From Morchella semilibera (taxonomy: Eukaryota > Ascomycota > Pezizomycetes > Pezizales > Morchellaceae): a stretch of 64,000 nucleotides of DNA. A model generated the notes under the pieces. The model worked only from the letters and a program-made list of their open reading frames with translations, ran no database searches and was not told the DNA's origin. Positions 23,311-34,916 of this stretch are shown here, piece by piece (positions within the stretch are counted from its first letter, which is position 1; every line of letters starts with the position of its first letter). The position numbers were made by a program, and so were the translations under genes. The stretch is from contig CM018605.1 of NCBI GenBank assembly GCA_009192285.1, positions 954,530-1,018,529 of the forward strand. Reading direction: 5' to 3'.

Positions 23311-24561
23311 CAATTATGTGTAGTAAATAATTCGCAAATCTGTGAGCTGATTTGGTTGTTCCAATCATAGCAATCCCCTGTTCATTATCTTTATTGTTGA
23401 GGCGTTTGGGATGATAGAGTTTCTAACAGGGCATGAAGGATCATAGTCCTGGTATTCTCCTTCGCCAGATTGGGGAACATTTTGGGTGGGAAGCTGAGGA
23501 CAGCTCTTGCTCTGAACCTTGAATTGAGGCAGAGATGTTTTGACTGGTATGTCCCAGCCAGCCAGATAGAACACACCAGGGCTTGTCTTTAGTTGCGCAT
23601 CTCTGCCAATTTTTTTTTGTAGTTGTGGTCCAAACTTCTCACAGTTCTTGCATTGGTCTGTTTGGTCTTGATGTTATAGTACTCAGTGGCTTGTGTACTT
23701 GTCCGAAATCTCGCATCCGCCCTAGAGAGCATGGCATGTAACTGATGACCTGTTGCCTAACAAGCAATCATAACTGAGCTATGTGATTTTCCCTACTCTC
23801 TTTTTTGGGGTGTGTTATATATCTAGTGTGGTAGCTGGATGACTTCTGGTGTTGAGTCGTGCGATCTTCCTTCCAGTCTTCCATTCCCTGAGCGTTGTCA
23901 GGTTAAGTGTTCAAGATTGATGACATGTACGCAAGCTTGAACCATGTCTCTTGCATTGCGATGGTAACACTGGGATCAACCTCTTTCATAGCTTTTTCAT
24001 TGTTCGTTTTATAAATCAGCGAATTGAAGTCTCAGTGAATGCTCCTTTGCTTGAAGAGAAATAAGATTCCCCCTCTGATTTCAATTTGCCCCAGCTATCT
24101 GATAGCTTGGTCTGATTTGGCTATAGTGAGATCCCTGTTGATGGTGTTTCTCGAGCTGGACAAGGTTGAGTGCCCCATCCTTGGTGTTGACCTAGTCACA
24201 ATAATAGTTTTAGTAACTGGGAGTTTTGGTGGAAGTGGTGTCTTGAGCATTTGGGCCTGTTGCCTAGTTCCCTTCCGAGTCACAGTTGCCCAAATATCCT
24301 TTTGTTTCTCTTGTAGCTGAACGGGTTGAACATACTCATTCGAATGGACTGGTTGCTTTCCTTGAGCTCTCTTGCTAAATTGAGGTTTGGAGTTCGCCGG
24401 GCCTGATGTGGCGTTCTGGGCTAATGATTGTGGTATATTTTTCTGTATTGCTGAAGCTTTCATGGATCTAGCCATTGCAATGAATGTGCTCTTCATTTCA
24501 TTGTTGTTTTGGTTTGCGGCGGTAAGGACTGAGTTAACAAGGGTCTGCAATGCTTGAATCC

Positions 24562-26777
24562 TATGACGGAGCGGAGAACAAGAGATGCCAAGGTACACAA
24601 CCGAGGCGGGACGAAGTAGAGCGGACGTGGATGAGACTCGGCAAGGTAAAGGATGAGGGGACGAAGTGAGACAGGACGAGATACGAGACAAGGACTATAG
24701 GTTTCCTCCTACCTTCTAAGAAGTAGGAGCGGTGGAAACTCAATAGTAACTAGAGATCCTAAAGCTTTGTATTGGCTAAAGGACAGGAATGTTGCGTGAA
24801 GAAGAAAGGAAAGAAAGAGAAAACCCTACAACCGAGGGAGAGTACTCCCTATACATAGTCCCAAAACTCCTTCGCTGACTCATACCATGGAATCCCATAG
24901 AACCCAAAGGAAATCCTTCTATTAGAAATACATGTGCAACGTTGACTCATAGAATCCCTGCTCAGAAACTTATTAAACACCATAGAAAATCCCTGACTAA
25001 TCCTTCTTCCCGCAACATTACTAAGTACGTTCCACGCCGTTATAGATATTAGGTCCCCCTCTGAGGCCTAAGTCCTATGAGGCTTGTGTGGGTAACGTTC
25101 GTAAAACTCCTTAATCAACTCAGGAGAATTATCTAGGTCTCCGTAGGGTTGCCATGATGGCTCGTCATAACCGGTGTACCGAACAAGATACTCAAGTCTT
25201 CCACGTCGCTTTCGAGAATCCAAAATAGCATCAACCTCTCATTCCTGTTCTCCCTCGATTTCGACTGACGGTGGAGGCGATAGTACTTGTCCCGGGACTG
25301 GATCATTGGCGGTGGGCGAGAGTAACGAAACATGAAACACTGCGTGGATCTTCATCGACGGGGGTAATATCAGTTCATAGGCATAAGGGCAAACAATCCG
25401 CGAAATTGGATTCGGTCCGATTTGTTTCCAATCCAGCTTCTTCGAAGGCCTCTTGGTCAATAAATTCCAGGTCGATAGCCATACTTTATCTCCAACAGCA
25501 TAGCGGGGTGCGGGAATCCGACTGGCATTGGCCCACTTCTCTTGAATTCGTTGAGCTCTAAACATTCCTGCGCGTAGAAAGTCAAACACCTCTGATATCT
25601 CCCTTACCATAGTATTGGCCTGATCCTCATTAGTGGTAGTACCATGCCGTAGCGGGCCAAAATTCATTCGGGGGTGACGTCCATAATTTGCTTCAAAGGG
25701 AGAAAATTTAGTTGACTTGGAAACATGATTATTGGTAGCGAACTCAGCCATAAGAAGATAAACAGCCCAATTATCCTGTTGATAATCCACATAGCTCCAA
25801 AGGTACTGTTCCATAATAGCATTAATTCGTTCGGTCTGACCGTCAGACTGTGGGTGAAAAGCGGTAGAGTAACGTGAGGAAATCTCAAGGCGTTCGCAGA
25901 GTGATTTCCAAAAATCAGAGGTGAATTGGGTACCGTAATTTGAAACTATCTTTTCTGGGAGGCTATGCAATTTCCAAACATTTTCCAAGTACATTCGAGC
26001 AACGTCTCTGGCTCCTGATTCTTTGGTACATAGAATAAAATGTCTCATTTTGATGAGGCGGTCAACGACGACGAGTAATGCATTATACCCATTACTGAGT
26101 GGTAGGCCCGTGACGAAGTCCATTGATACACCGGTCCATGGTGCTTTAGGGACTAAAAGAGGGCGAAGAACTCCTTGAGGGGCATTGCGGTTGGCTTTGC
26201 TCCTCCGACAAGCATGGTAATTCATAACATAGCGGTCGGTATACTTCCGTATGTTCGGCCAATAATATTCGCGACTAAGGAGCTCCAAAGTTTTAGCCCT
26301 GCCGGGGTGACCTGCTGATGGTTTATCGTGATATTCCTGGAGAAGTCTAAGTTGTAATTCTTCATGTTCCGGTACGAAGAGTTTGCGTCAATATAGAAGG
26401 AACCCGTCTTCATTTTCCATGCATTCAGCTAGAGGAATCTGCTTCGATTGCTTCGTGCCATCTTTTAGCATTGCGAGTACCTTGTTTGGAAAACTATCTT
26501 CTTGGTGAGCTTTTAAAAATAATTCTTGATCAGTTGGCGTTCCTTCAGCGGGTTCATTTGCCAAAGCACCCGTCAACAAACTTAGCTTATTATCCATATT
26601 TTTCCTTTTCAATATGATCTGATACTGATATTCGAGGCGTTCATCCCCCTCCTTAGGTAGATCCCCTGATTGCTTGGTCAATGCATCCGGTTTCCCTCCC
26701 TGCTTCCCTTGTCTAAACTGAATAACAAAATCAAAACGTGATAGGAATTCGGACCAGCGGGTCTGTCGTCGGTACAA
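24562..26777 (-). mobile_element. H-family gypsy fragment (3' LTR plus pol 3' half)
   Basis: 3' LTR 24562-25048 (487 bp), polypurine tract GAGGGGGACCTAATATC just right of it, then pol. Everything upstream of RNase H is missing, yet LINE ORF1 continues immediately at 26778. It is therefore a 5'-truncated insert or an internal deletion that removed the front of the element. Confidence 0.8.
25060..26777 (-). pseudogene. H-family pol: RNase H end, integrase, chromodomain
   Basis: Starts in the RNase H/connection ([19 protein letters not shown]). The integrase zinc region (NYHACRRSK) and core (MDFVTGLP, SNYGTQF in place of SDRGTQF so the second catalytic Asp is lost, SDGQTERINAIMEQ) follow, then a GPY-like module and a chromodomain (ILDSRKRRGRLEYLVRYTGY). 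A TGA replaces Trp at the chromodomain entry (about 25237), and another stop lies near 26395. Confidence 0.88.
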
Positions 26778-27435
26778 TAGCTTTCATCTTGTAATATCTC
26801 TCGTTATTCACCACACTTTCCAAAGCATCATCATGTCGTTTGTCTATCCTTTTCCTCTTCTGTGATACATCTACAATGAGATTGGCTAGGGCTGCTTGGA
26901 TCTTCAAGTTTATAGAGTCCTCTGAAGCCTTTCCTAACCACTTGGGCTTCAAATTCGTAAGGGCCTTGTGATCCATGGCATCTTCGCACAAATGATTGAA
27001 TGAAGAATCACCCAAGCTGGATTTATTCACCAACGCTGCCCTTGCCATCTCATTAGCGAGCTCTTTGTGTAGAGCCTTATAGATACCATCTTTATCTAAG
27101 TGCAAGATTCTCCGGCAGTCGTATGTGGTCTGGCAAATGTACTTGGTGGGCTGTTTGTATCGTGGTGCCATTTCAGGGGCCTCCTTGGCCTTTTGGACCC
27201 GCTTCCTGACTTGTAGGTCCAACCTGGGGGGTAGGGAACATCCAGTCTTATGGGTAGGTGTCATTGGGGGGGCGACAGGGGCCACCGATAAGCCCTTAGG
27301 AGCTCTAGATCCTGAAGGCCTGGATCCTAAAGGCTAGGATCCTGGATGGCGTAGAACGGGGCTTTTCGGAGGCTCCTCAGATGTTTTCAACTTTCCCTTC
27401 TGGGTGCTCTGGAGTATCTCTTCCTCTGACTCCAT

Positions 27436-28467
27436 CTCTATGTAGAATGCAACACTACTGCTAGAGGCTGAACTAAGGCTGGTGTTACGGGATTTGGAGA
27501 CAGGAAGACCAGCAAAGCCTCCCTATGTTACTAACACTCCCAATTGGCGCCCCAGAGAGATACAACGGTGCCAGTATTGGCCAGATTGCGGAGTTGCGGA
27601 ATCACTAGTTAAAAAACACGTTTTCGACCCCGAAAATAACCCCCGGAGAGTCAAAGTGCCGGCACAGCCGCTCAGGACACCGGTGTGTATATGAGGGGGC
27701 AGCAGTTTAGGTTTGAGATCAATCGGACCAAAACTGATCAAATGGCGAAGGTTTTAAGAAAGCTGACGCTGGTGAATTCGCAGGGAAAGGTAAGACTATC
27801 CGACACCTACGGTACCTAATCGTTGACAGTCCTAATGTTGAGTCATGCTCCTTAGTGATGGATAACAATGCAAGGAAAGAGTTGGCAAAGCGAAGTCGAG
27901 GCCCGGTACCAAGGTATTATCAGGTAGGCTGACTCTGGCACTTCCCCGCTGACGAAAAACTGAATGCATGCAGTAGCACGATGTAACAAGAGAGATTTAA
28001 AAGGCGTTGGGAACGTTGGCATTGGTGTTTGGTTTCCTTGGCGATTATCAGGGTCTTCTGGGTCTCCCACATATTTGTTGTAATAATAGTTCTTAGTCCG
28101 CATAACATTTGCGCGGGATATAAATACGGTGTTATTCTCCAACTTTGTTGAAATCATCATCGACGAAGAAAGAGTCTTAACGATATAAATCTATTACCAC
28201 TATACGCTCTTAGTGATCCTTCAAAATATCTACCTGAACCAATCTTCGTGTTAGCCTTACCCAACGCTAAACGACTTTCTATACTTGTCTGACTAGCATC
28301 GGACAACGGAGATTCTAGTTACGTTTTGACTGAAGTGACCCCATCCCTTTCTGCCTTTGCAGTTAGCGTTTCGGACTCTAAACTCTTCACAGTACTACTC
28401 TAGTAGTCCGGTGCGACACCCTAATAGCTGGAGTCCGAGCTTTCACTATCAATGTACTGCTCGGGGA
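27436..28467. other. LINE 5' flank and unassigned sequence
   Basis: 27436-27525 is probably LINE 5' leader. From 27525 to the F insertion at 28468 I recognise nothing. A 102-residue leftward frame (27852-28160) has no recognisable motif. Because F inserted at TTAAT (28468), this stretch was originally continuous with 34322 onward. Confidence 0.45.
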
Positions 28468-28472
28468 TTAAT

Positions 28473-28871
28473 TTTCATGGATGCGCTAGGGGACTGGAAG
28501 GATTGGCAGGGCTGGGATTATTGTAAGCTCGGAGGCGGGGATGAGTCAGAATAGGTTCTATGGGTTTCTGTTACGCTAGAATGTGAGTCATGGTTGGGGT
28601 TACGCGAAGATATGAGTCAGGCTTGGCTCTGGAATAACGGGTATATAAGGGAGGCAACGGAGCCTACTCCTGTACTTTCTTTCTTTTCCTTTTCTCTTTA
28701 CACAACGTCTTCTGTATCTATCCGCAATACATATTATAGTCTCTATTTTCTATTAGTGACTATCGCTGTCTTCTATACTTCTCGTTTATACTTCCCCTCT
28801 TTCGGGAAGTATCGCTGTCTTTACCCCGCACCCTGCGGAACGAAGCTACACCCTTGACCACCCCCTTGAGA
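28473..28871 (+). repeat. F 5' LTR
   Basis: TTTCATGGAT...CTTGAGA. The TATA box region GGGTATATAAGG is at about 28639-28650. R probably begins near 28700, where the 5' LTR has ACACAACGT and the 3' LTR the undamaged ACGCAACGT. Confidence 0.95.
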
Positions 28872-28873
28872 TT

Positions 28874-28882
28874 ACGTTGCGT
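28874..28882 (+). promoter_or_regulatory. F primer-binding site, self-priming type
   Basis: ACGTTGCGT begins 2 nt after the 5' LTR and is the exact complement of ACGCAACGT at the predicted start of R (34145-34153 in the 3' LTR). It does not start with TGG, as tRNA-primed sites do. Confidence 0.75.
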
Positions 28883-28905
28883 CGTCATCCGCACCGTGCA
28901 CAACT

Positions 28906-30234
28906 ATGTCTACTCCTAATCCTCCACCCCCTCCCACAGCCCGCATCCTAGATGGGGTCACCATCGATGTTAATTACCAAATCCCTCAAACCTTTGAGGA
29001 GTTTGACACAGTCGAAGACAAACACTACCACTATGTACATCTCCTCGCCCTTATACGCGAAGGAGATCGATGGAAGGCAGAACGGGACGCTAGCTGTGCC
29101 CTACACCTTCAAACCAGACAAGAGTTGGCCGAAGCCAGAGACCAACTAACCGCCTCCAACAATCACACCGACGCCCTAGAAGCCCAGGTTCGAACATTAG
29201 AATTTCAACTCGCTGCGGCTCGTGCACCACCACCACCACCACCACCACCACCACCACCAATAGTACCTCCCCCACCAGCCAATGCCCTACCTCCAGTCTT
29301 TCGTTCCGAGAAATTTCCAGACCCCCCCAAGTTTAACGGAGTTCGTAAGGAGCTACCTGGATTCCTTAATCTCTTCCGAACCAAACTCAGGGTGAAGCAT
29401 GACAGGTTCCTGAATGAGGAGGCTAAGGTGTTCTATGCTGTCTCTCGGTTGGAAGGGAAGGCGTTGGACCAAGTTATCCCCATGGCCACCGGAGATGCTC
29501 CCCCGTTCGCTTCGGTCGCTACCTTTGTTACGTTCTTGGAAGCCTCCTTCGGGGACCCGGATCCCCGGGGTACTGCCAGGTGGGAACTCCAGAGCCTCCG
29601 TCAGGGCAAAGGAGACTTCGCCACCTATCTTACAAAATTCTTGCGGATTATGGGCAAACTCGACTACAGCGACTCGGAGGAAGCCAAGAAGGACGCCCTA
29701 GAGAATGGGCTGTCTGATGCCCTCAAGGATGCGATGATCTATCAGGACACCACCACGGAGGGCTTCGATGGATACGTTAGGAGGCTTATGACCATGGATA
29801 ATAGGATTAGAGCTAGGAAGGATGCCCATAAGGCCAATAGGAACCCTATGGGACAATTTGCCGCGCAACCTACTCCCCCACACCCGTCGCATACCCCAGG
29901 AGGCCTCGTCCCAATGGACCTTTCAGCTCTCCAAACCCGCCCAATTATTCGTCCCCCGCCAGAAGGGCGATACACGTTTGCCCACGGCCGACGACAGACT
30001 ACTGCTGCTGAGAAGAAATGGAGAATGGAGAATGGCCGCTGCGCCTACTATGCCGCCCCCGATCATGTTTTTGCCAATTGCCCCCAGGGCAATCGCTCGC
30101 GCGCTCCCCCTCCGGCTATGAGGGGTGCCGCCTTATCTGCTCCCCCCGCCGCCCCTATTGAGGCTCCCGCTCCTATTTCTTCTTCTTCGTCTATGGATAT
30201 TGCGTTGTCTTCTACTGGTTCGGGTTTTCAGTAG
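28906..30234 (+). CDS. F gag (442 aa)
   Basis: Structural protein forming the virus-like particle. The N-terminus (FEEFDTVEDKHYHYVHLLAL) leads into a coiled coil (LAEARDQL to LEFQLAAARA), a run of 11 prolines, a capsid-like core (FRSEKFPDPPKFNG to FGDPDPRGTARWEL and YVRRLMTMDNRIRARK), PGGLVPMDLS, and a nucleocapsid-like C-terminus. The zinc knuckle reads CAYYAAPDHVFANC, with Tyr where the second Cys of CX2CX4HX4C should be. ATG 28906 is the first good start, 24 nt after the primer-binding site. It ends CAG TAG just after a slippery heptamer. Confidence 0.93.
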   Translation: MSTPNPPPPPTARILDGVTIDVNYQIPQTFEEFDTVEDKHYHYVHLLALIREGDRWKAERDASCALHLQTRQELAEARDQLTASNNHTDALEAQVRTLEFQLAAARAPPPPPPPPPPPIVPPPPANALPPVFRSEKFPDPPKFNGVRKELPGFLNLFRTKLRVKHDRFLNEEAKVFYAVSRLEGKALDQVIPMATGDAPPFASVATFVTFLEASFGDPDPRGTARWELQSLRQGKGDFATYLTKFLRIMGKLDYSDSEEAKKDALENGLSDALKDAMIYQDTTTEGFDGYVRRLMTMDNRIRARKDAHKANRNPMGQFAAQPTPPHPSHTPGGLVPMDLSALQTRPIIRPPPEGRYTFAHGRRQTTAAEKKWRMENGRCAYYAAPDHVFANCPQGNRSRAPPPAMRGAALSAPPAAPIEAPAPISSSSSMDIALSSTGSGFQ

Positions 30235-30267
30235 TCCCTGGCCAGTATTATGGCCCTCGCCAGGGAC
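30222..30267 (+). promoter_or_regulatory. F gag-pol -1 frameshift signal
   Basis: Heptamer G GGT TTT (30222-30228) is in the gag frame, two codons before the stop. A 5-nt spacer precedes a perfect 9-bp hairpin, GTCCCTGGC (30234-30242) with GCCAGGGAC (30259-30267), 16-nt loop. A -1 shift gives GFSVVPGQYYGPRQGP, continuous with pol. Confidence 0.85.
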
Positions 30268-33200
30268 CTTCAAAGGAATTTTCTTTATCTGCGTTTTCTA
30301 TTTCTGGGTTTTCGGTTTCGGTTATGGCAGAGGAGGAATTAAATGGAGATCACTTAGTTGTAGCTTGTAACATTGCTCACAATAAAGACTCTATTTCCAC
30401 CTATGCTATGATTGATACTGGGGCCTCAGGATTCGCATTTATTGATGAAACCTTTGCGCGCCATCATCAACTTCCTCTTTTTTCCCTTAAAACTCCTCGT
30501 ACTCTTGAGGTAATCGATGGGAGACCTATCGCATCCGGACAGATTAGCTCGATATGCCGTGTACCCCTACTTATCGGCTCTCATCAAGAACAAATCCCAC
30601 TCTTCGTTACTAAGCTAGGACAGTACCCCCTAGTTCTTGGTATCCCTTGGTTACAACATCACGATGCTACCCTAAAATTTAAGTGTAACACGGTGGCCTT
30701 TGACTCAGAGTTCTGTAAAAAGAACTGCAATTCCACCGCTACCCCCGATGTTATTTCCGGTATTAAACCTCCAACCTATATGATAGGTCCTGTTCCGTTT
30801 AGTCGCCTTGCTCGTCGCAAACAATTACAGATCTGCAGTATAACACTGTATGAAATTGAGAAGGCCCTCCAGGACGCCCCAAAGGATGAATGGAAACAAA
30901 AGATCCCCGAACGTTATCACAATCGTTTGAATATGTTCGACGAAGCCTTTGCCCAGGACCTACCGCCTCGTCGCCCCTATGATCACAAGATAACTCTGAA
31001 GGAAGGCAAGGAGCCCCCGTTCGGCCCTCTTTACGGCATGTCTAGGGACGAGTTGCTTGCACTAAGGGATTATATCCGGGAGAACCTCTCTAAAGGCTTT
31101 ATTCGTGCCAGTTCGTCCCCGGCTGCGGCCCCAGTATTATTTGTGAAGAAAGCCGACGGGTCCCTTCGCCTCTGTGTGGACTATCGAGGACTAAACGAGC
31201 TGACGGTTAAGAATCGGTATCCATTACGCCTAATTCGAGAAACTTTGGATCGTCTCTCCAAAGCCAAGTGGTATACCAAGTTGGACTTACGACAGGGATA
31301 TAATCAAATTCGCATGGCCGAAGGGGAGGAGTGGAAGACGGCGTTTAGGACCCGTTATGGTCACTTTGAGTACACCGTGATGCCATTCGGTCTCACCAAC
31401 GCCCCCGCTACCTTTCAACACTTTATTAATGATTGCCTCCGAGAACATTTGGATCAATTTTGTACGGCATACCTGGACGATATTCTCATATATAGCGATT
31501 CCCTCGAGGAGCATGAACAACATGTCGAAATAATATTGGAAGTACTACAGAAGAACGGAATTCTGCTGAAACCGGAGAAATGCGAGTTTCATACGCAAAG
31601 TACCACCTATCTCGGACTGATTATCGAACCTAATGGTATCCGTATGGATCCTCATAAAGTATCCGCAGTACAAGAATGGACCACTCCTAAGTCAGTTAAG
31701 GATGTGCAGGCCTTCCTGAGCTTTGCCAATTTCTATCGTCGCTTTATTTTTGGGTTTTCCAAACTTGCAGCCCCTCTCACCAAACTTACCAAGAAGAATG
31801 TGGTCTTTGTGTGGACCTCGGAGGCCGACTCGGAAGTGGCGTTTCAATCGTTAAAAGAAGCCTTTACGACCGCCCCTATTTTAATCCACTTCGATCCTGA
31901 AAAGCCAATTACGGTGGAAACAGATGCGTCGGACTATGTGGCCGGTGGTATACTCTCCCAATATGATGATCAAGGGAAATTACATCCTGTGGCATTCTTC
32001 TCCAAGAAACATACGCCTGCAGAATGCAATTACGAAATTTATGATAAAGAGTTACTGGCGATAATTAGATGTTTCGAGGAATGGAGGCCGGAGTTGGAAG
32101 GAGCTAAACATCCTATTGAGGTTATTTCAGATCACAAGAACCTCGAATATTTTATGTCTACCAAGCAACTTAACAGGAGACAAGTACGATGGGCCGAATA
32201 TTTATCGCGTTTTAACTTTATTATTAAATATCGACCGGGAAGGCAGAGTGGAAAGCCGGATGCGTTGACTAGGAGATCAGGAGATCTCCCTGAGGAAGGG
32301 GATGAAAGATTGTTGCACCAGAGTCAGACGGTTCTGAAGAAGGAGAATTTGGATCCTAAGCTAAGTTTGTTAGCGGGTTCTTTGGCAAATGAACCCGCTG
32401 AAAAGAATGCCTCCCTACAGAAATTATTCGATGAAGGATACTTCGCTGACCCATTTCCACAAAAGATTTTGGATTTACGGCAAACAGATGTAAAACACTG
32501 CAAAGAGATATCCTTGGCAGAATGTACCGAAGTAGATGACCGTCTGCTCTACCGCGAAAGTATCTATGTTCCCGATTATGCACCCCTGAGGCTGGAGATT
32601 TTAAGACAATATCACGATGCCCCCTCGACAGGACACCCCGGCAGAGAAAAAACCTTCGAATTGGTCAGCAGGGATTATTATTGGCCAAATATGCGCGATT
32701 ATATCGGTCAATATATTCGGAATTGCTATACTTGCCAGCGAAGTAAGCCAACGACACATGGGAAGTTAGGAGTACTCCGACCACTACCTATACCTCAACA
32801 GCCCTGGAGAGAGATTTCTATGGACTTTGTTACGGGTCTACCGGAGAGTGAGGGGTACGATGCTATATTGGTGGTGGTGGACCAATTAACGAAGATGCGT
32901 CACCTTTTACCCTGTAATACCACGGTCAATGCGGAAGATTTAGCCAACCTATATTTGCAACATGTTTGGAAGCTGCACGGCCTGCCTGCATATATTACGT
33001 CCGACAGGGGAACCCAATTTACTGCGAAATTCTGGAAATTCCTCTGTAAGCAATTGAAAATCGAAGCTAGAATGTCAACAGCCTTTCACCCAGAGACGGA
33101 CGGTCAAACAGAAAGACTTAATGCAGTGATGGAGCAATACCTCCGAGGGTATGTGTCATATCAAACAGGACGACTGGGTGAAGTGGCTGCCGATGGCCGA

Positions 33201-33999
33201 ATTTGCAGCAAATAATCAGGTGTCAGCTTCCACTAAAGCCACTCCGTTCTTTGCCAACTATGGCTACCACCCCCGATTTATGATGGATTTACGAAAATTG
33301 GAAAAGACTCCACCGAGCCTCGATGCCTATGATTTCGCAGGCAAAATGAAGGAATTGCACGACTATCTACGGACTCAACTTAGGACCGCCCAAGATCAAC
33401 AGGAGAAGTCAGTTAATATGAAGCGTACCCCCGCTCCACGATACGAAGTTGGCGACATGGTGTTCGTCTCAGCAAAGAATATTCGGACTTCGCGGAATTC
33501 TAGGAAGCTCGATTGGAAAAGATTGGGACCTTTTCCCGTTCAAGAGGTTGTCTCGCCTTATGCCTATCGATTGAAGTTGCCTGGTTCGATGAAGATGCAT
33601 CCCGTTTTTCATGTTTCGTTGCTGGACCTTGCCGCCGTCGATCCTGTACCAGGGCAAATACAGCCACCACCCCCGCCTGTTATTGTTGATCAGGAGGAGG
33701 AATACGAGGTGGAAGAAGTTTTGGATTCGAGGTATTATGGAAAGCAGGGACTTCAGTATTATGTGAAGTGGACGGGGTACGCCGATCCTACGCGGGAACC
33801 TGCCGCCTATCATCAACAGACTGCCGCTGTCGATAATTTTCATGCGCGCTACCCTGCTAAGCCTGTACTCGGGGAAATTAAGGCTCGCAGGAGCTCACGC
33901 TTGAGGGGAGGGGCTACTTTCATGGATGCGCTAGGGGACTGGAAGGATTGGCAGGGCTGGGATTATTGTAAGCTCGGAGGCGGAGATGAGTCAGAATAG
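30228..33999 (+). CDS. F pol: protease, RT, RNase H, integrase, chromodomain
   Basis: Expressed as Gag-Pol through the -1 shift, with no need for the internal ATG at 30324. Order: protease (YAMIDTGASGF, catalytic DTG), RT ([37 protein letters not shown]), RNase H ([20 protein letters not shown]), integrase zinc domain (NCYTCQRSK), core (MDFVTGLP, SDRGTQF, TDGQTERLNAVMEQ), GPY module (WKRLGPFPV) and chromodomain (YEVEEVLDSR, YYVKWTGY, which keeps the cage Trp that A and C have as Tyr). An extra A in the AAA at 33163-33165 shifts the frame inside integrase, compared with CATATCAACAGG in C1; it could be a mutation or a sequencing error. The stop codon lies 82 nt inside the 3' LTR. Confidence 0.93.
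33903..33914 (+). promoter_or_regulatory. F polypurine tract
   Basis: GAGGGGAGGGGC ends 3 nt before the 3' LTR and would prime plus-strand DNA. Confidence 0.8.
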
Positions 34000-34316
34000 G
34001 TTCTATGGGTTTCTGTTACGCTAGAATGTGAGTCATGGTTGGGGTTACGCGAAGATATGAGTCAGGCTTGGCTCTGGAATAACGGGTATATAAGGGAGGC
34101 AACGGAGCCTACTCCTGTACTTTCTTTCTTTTCCTTTTCTCTTTACGCAACGTCTTCTGTATCTATTCGCAATACATATTATAGTCTCTATTTTCTATTA
34201 GTGACTATCGCTGTCTTCTATACTTCTCGTTCATACTTCCCCTCTTTCGGGAAGTATCGCTGTCTTTACCCCGCACCCTGCGGAACGAAGCTACACCCTT
34301 GACCACCCCCTTGAGA
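33918..34316 (+). repeat. F 3' LTR
   Basis: 399 bp, four transitions away from the 5' LTR, followed by TSD TTAAT. Confidence 0.95.
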
Positions 34317-34321
34317 TTAAT

Positions 34322-34900
34322 GGTCCGACCTCCTGTTTTTTGGATGTGTTTTTATCACTATGGGGGGATTGCGGCTTCGTATTTGGTCTTGTTTAGGGCT
34401 TTCCGGGCTGTTGTCAGGGGTGTTTGGTGAGAGGTGCGGTTTGGATGCCGACTTATAGAAAGAGGAAAAAAAGCCTCCTGTATAAATGTCAATTGCTTGA
34501 ATATAGAGGAATAGAGAGGATAAGATACCATCTTATATCGTGTATTGTAAACTCTTGAAGGCTTCCAGATACTTGGAGATAGTGTAGTAAGCTTGAGCCA
34601 GTGTATCGATCCTAGGGATGGATACTAGTAGGGATAGAAGTAGGAGAATAGGAGAGCGGGGTATCTTCAATCAAATTTCACTACGTCATATATTGGAGTA
34701 ACAACTGAACATCATATTGAATCATATAATGTCACTCGAATATTGTGATCAGAACGTTAGTGCGATAAGATATGATCTATCGGTGCACGGGCCCATTTAG
34801 AGTGCCAACCTCCCCGAAGCCTCCCAAGCCTAGGAAGCTTAGGAAGCCCCCAGGGGCTCCAGAGTCTCCAAAGCCTCCAGAGCCTCCGAAGCCTCCACCA
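34322..34900. other. Probable 5' non-coding part of the Plavaka-type element
   Basis: No gene was seen up to about 34890. From 34808 a cluster of AGCCTCC/GAAGCCTCC words appears, the same words that recur in the right terminal region 43630-43830. The left terminus of the transposon was not found. Confidence 0.45.
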
Positions 34901-34916
34901 ATATTGACTATCAGCA

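Larger units (their letters stand above)
19159..27435 (-). mobile_element. Near full-length Tad-type LINE, split by an H-family fragment
   Basis: The 3' end is at left (AATAAATAAAGAAATAA tail), then ORF2 (RNase H, RT, endonuclease), then ORF1 to the right. The H fragment 24562-26777 interrupts ORF1. Without it the LINE is about 6.1 kb. A TSD was not found, partly because the left flank is a truncated B LTR and the right boundary (27435-27530) is not sharp. Confidence 0.85.
23311..27435 (-). pseudogene. LINE ORF1 (gag-like), split by the H fragment
   Basis: A start ATG at 27435 (MESEEEILQ) continues in frame, apart from a TAG at about 27334, through a proline-rich stretch, YICQTTYDCRRILHLDKDGI and LYKALHKELANEMARAALV to [11 protein letters not shown] at 26780. 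It resumes left of the H LTR at 24560 (RIQALQTLVNSVLTAANQNN) and runs, with breaks, to a Cys-rich C-terminus (CKNCEKFG near 23650). The role is RNA binding for the LINE RNP, by family. Confidence 0.75.
28473..34316 (+). mobile_element. Full-length F-family Ty3/gypsy chromovirus
   Basis: Two 399-bp LTRs with four differences (all transitions), TSD TTAAT at 28468-28472 and 34317-34321, primer-binding site, gag, -1 frameshift signal, pol with chromodomain and polypurine tract. It is the youngest-looking complete element in the window, with only one evident disabling lesion (extra A at 33163-33165). Confidence 0.96.

Noticed and set aside
29090-29275. Polyvaline frame on the minus strand
   Set aside because: Antisense of the poly-proline codons in F gag.
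28594-34302. Identical 87-residue frames at 28594-28857 and 34039-34302
   Set aside because: Both lie wholly inside the two F LTRs, so the duplication reflects the LTR pair and not a gene family.
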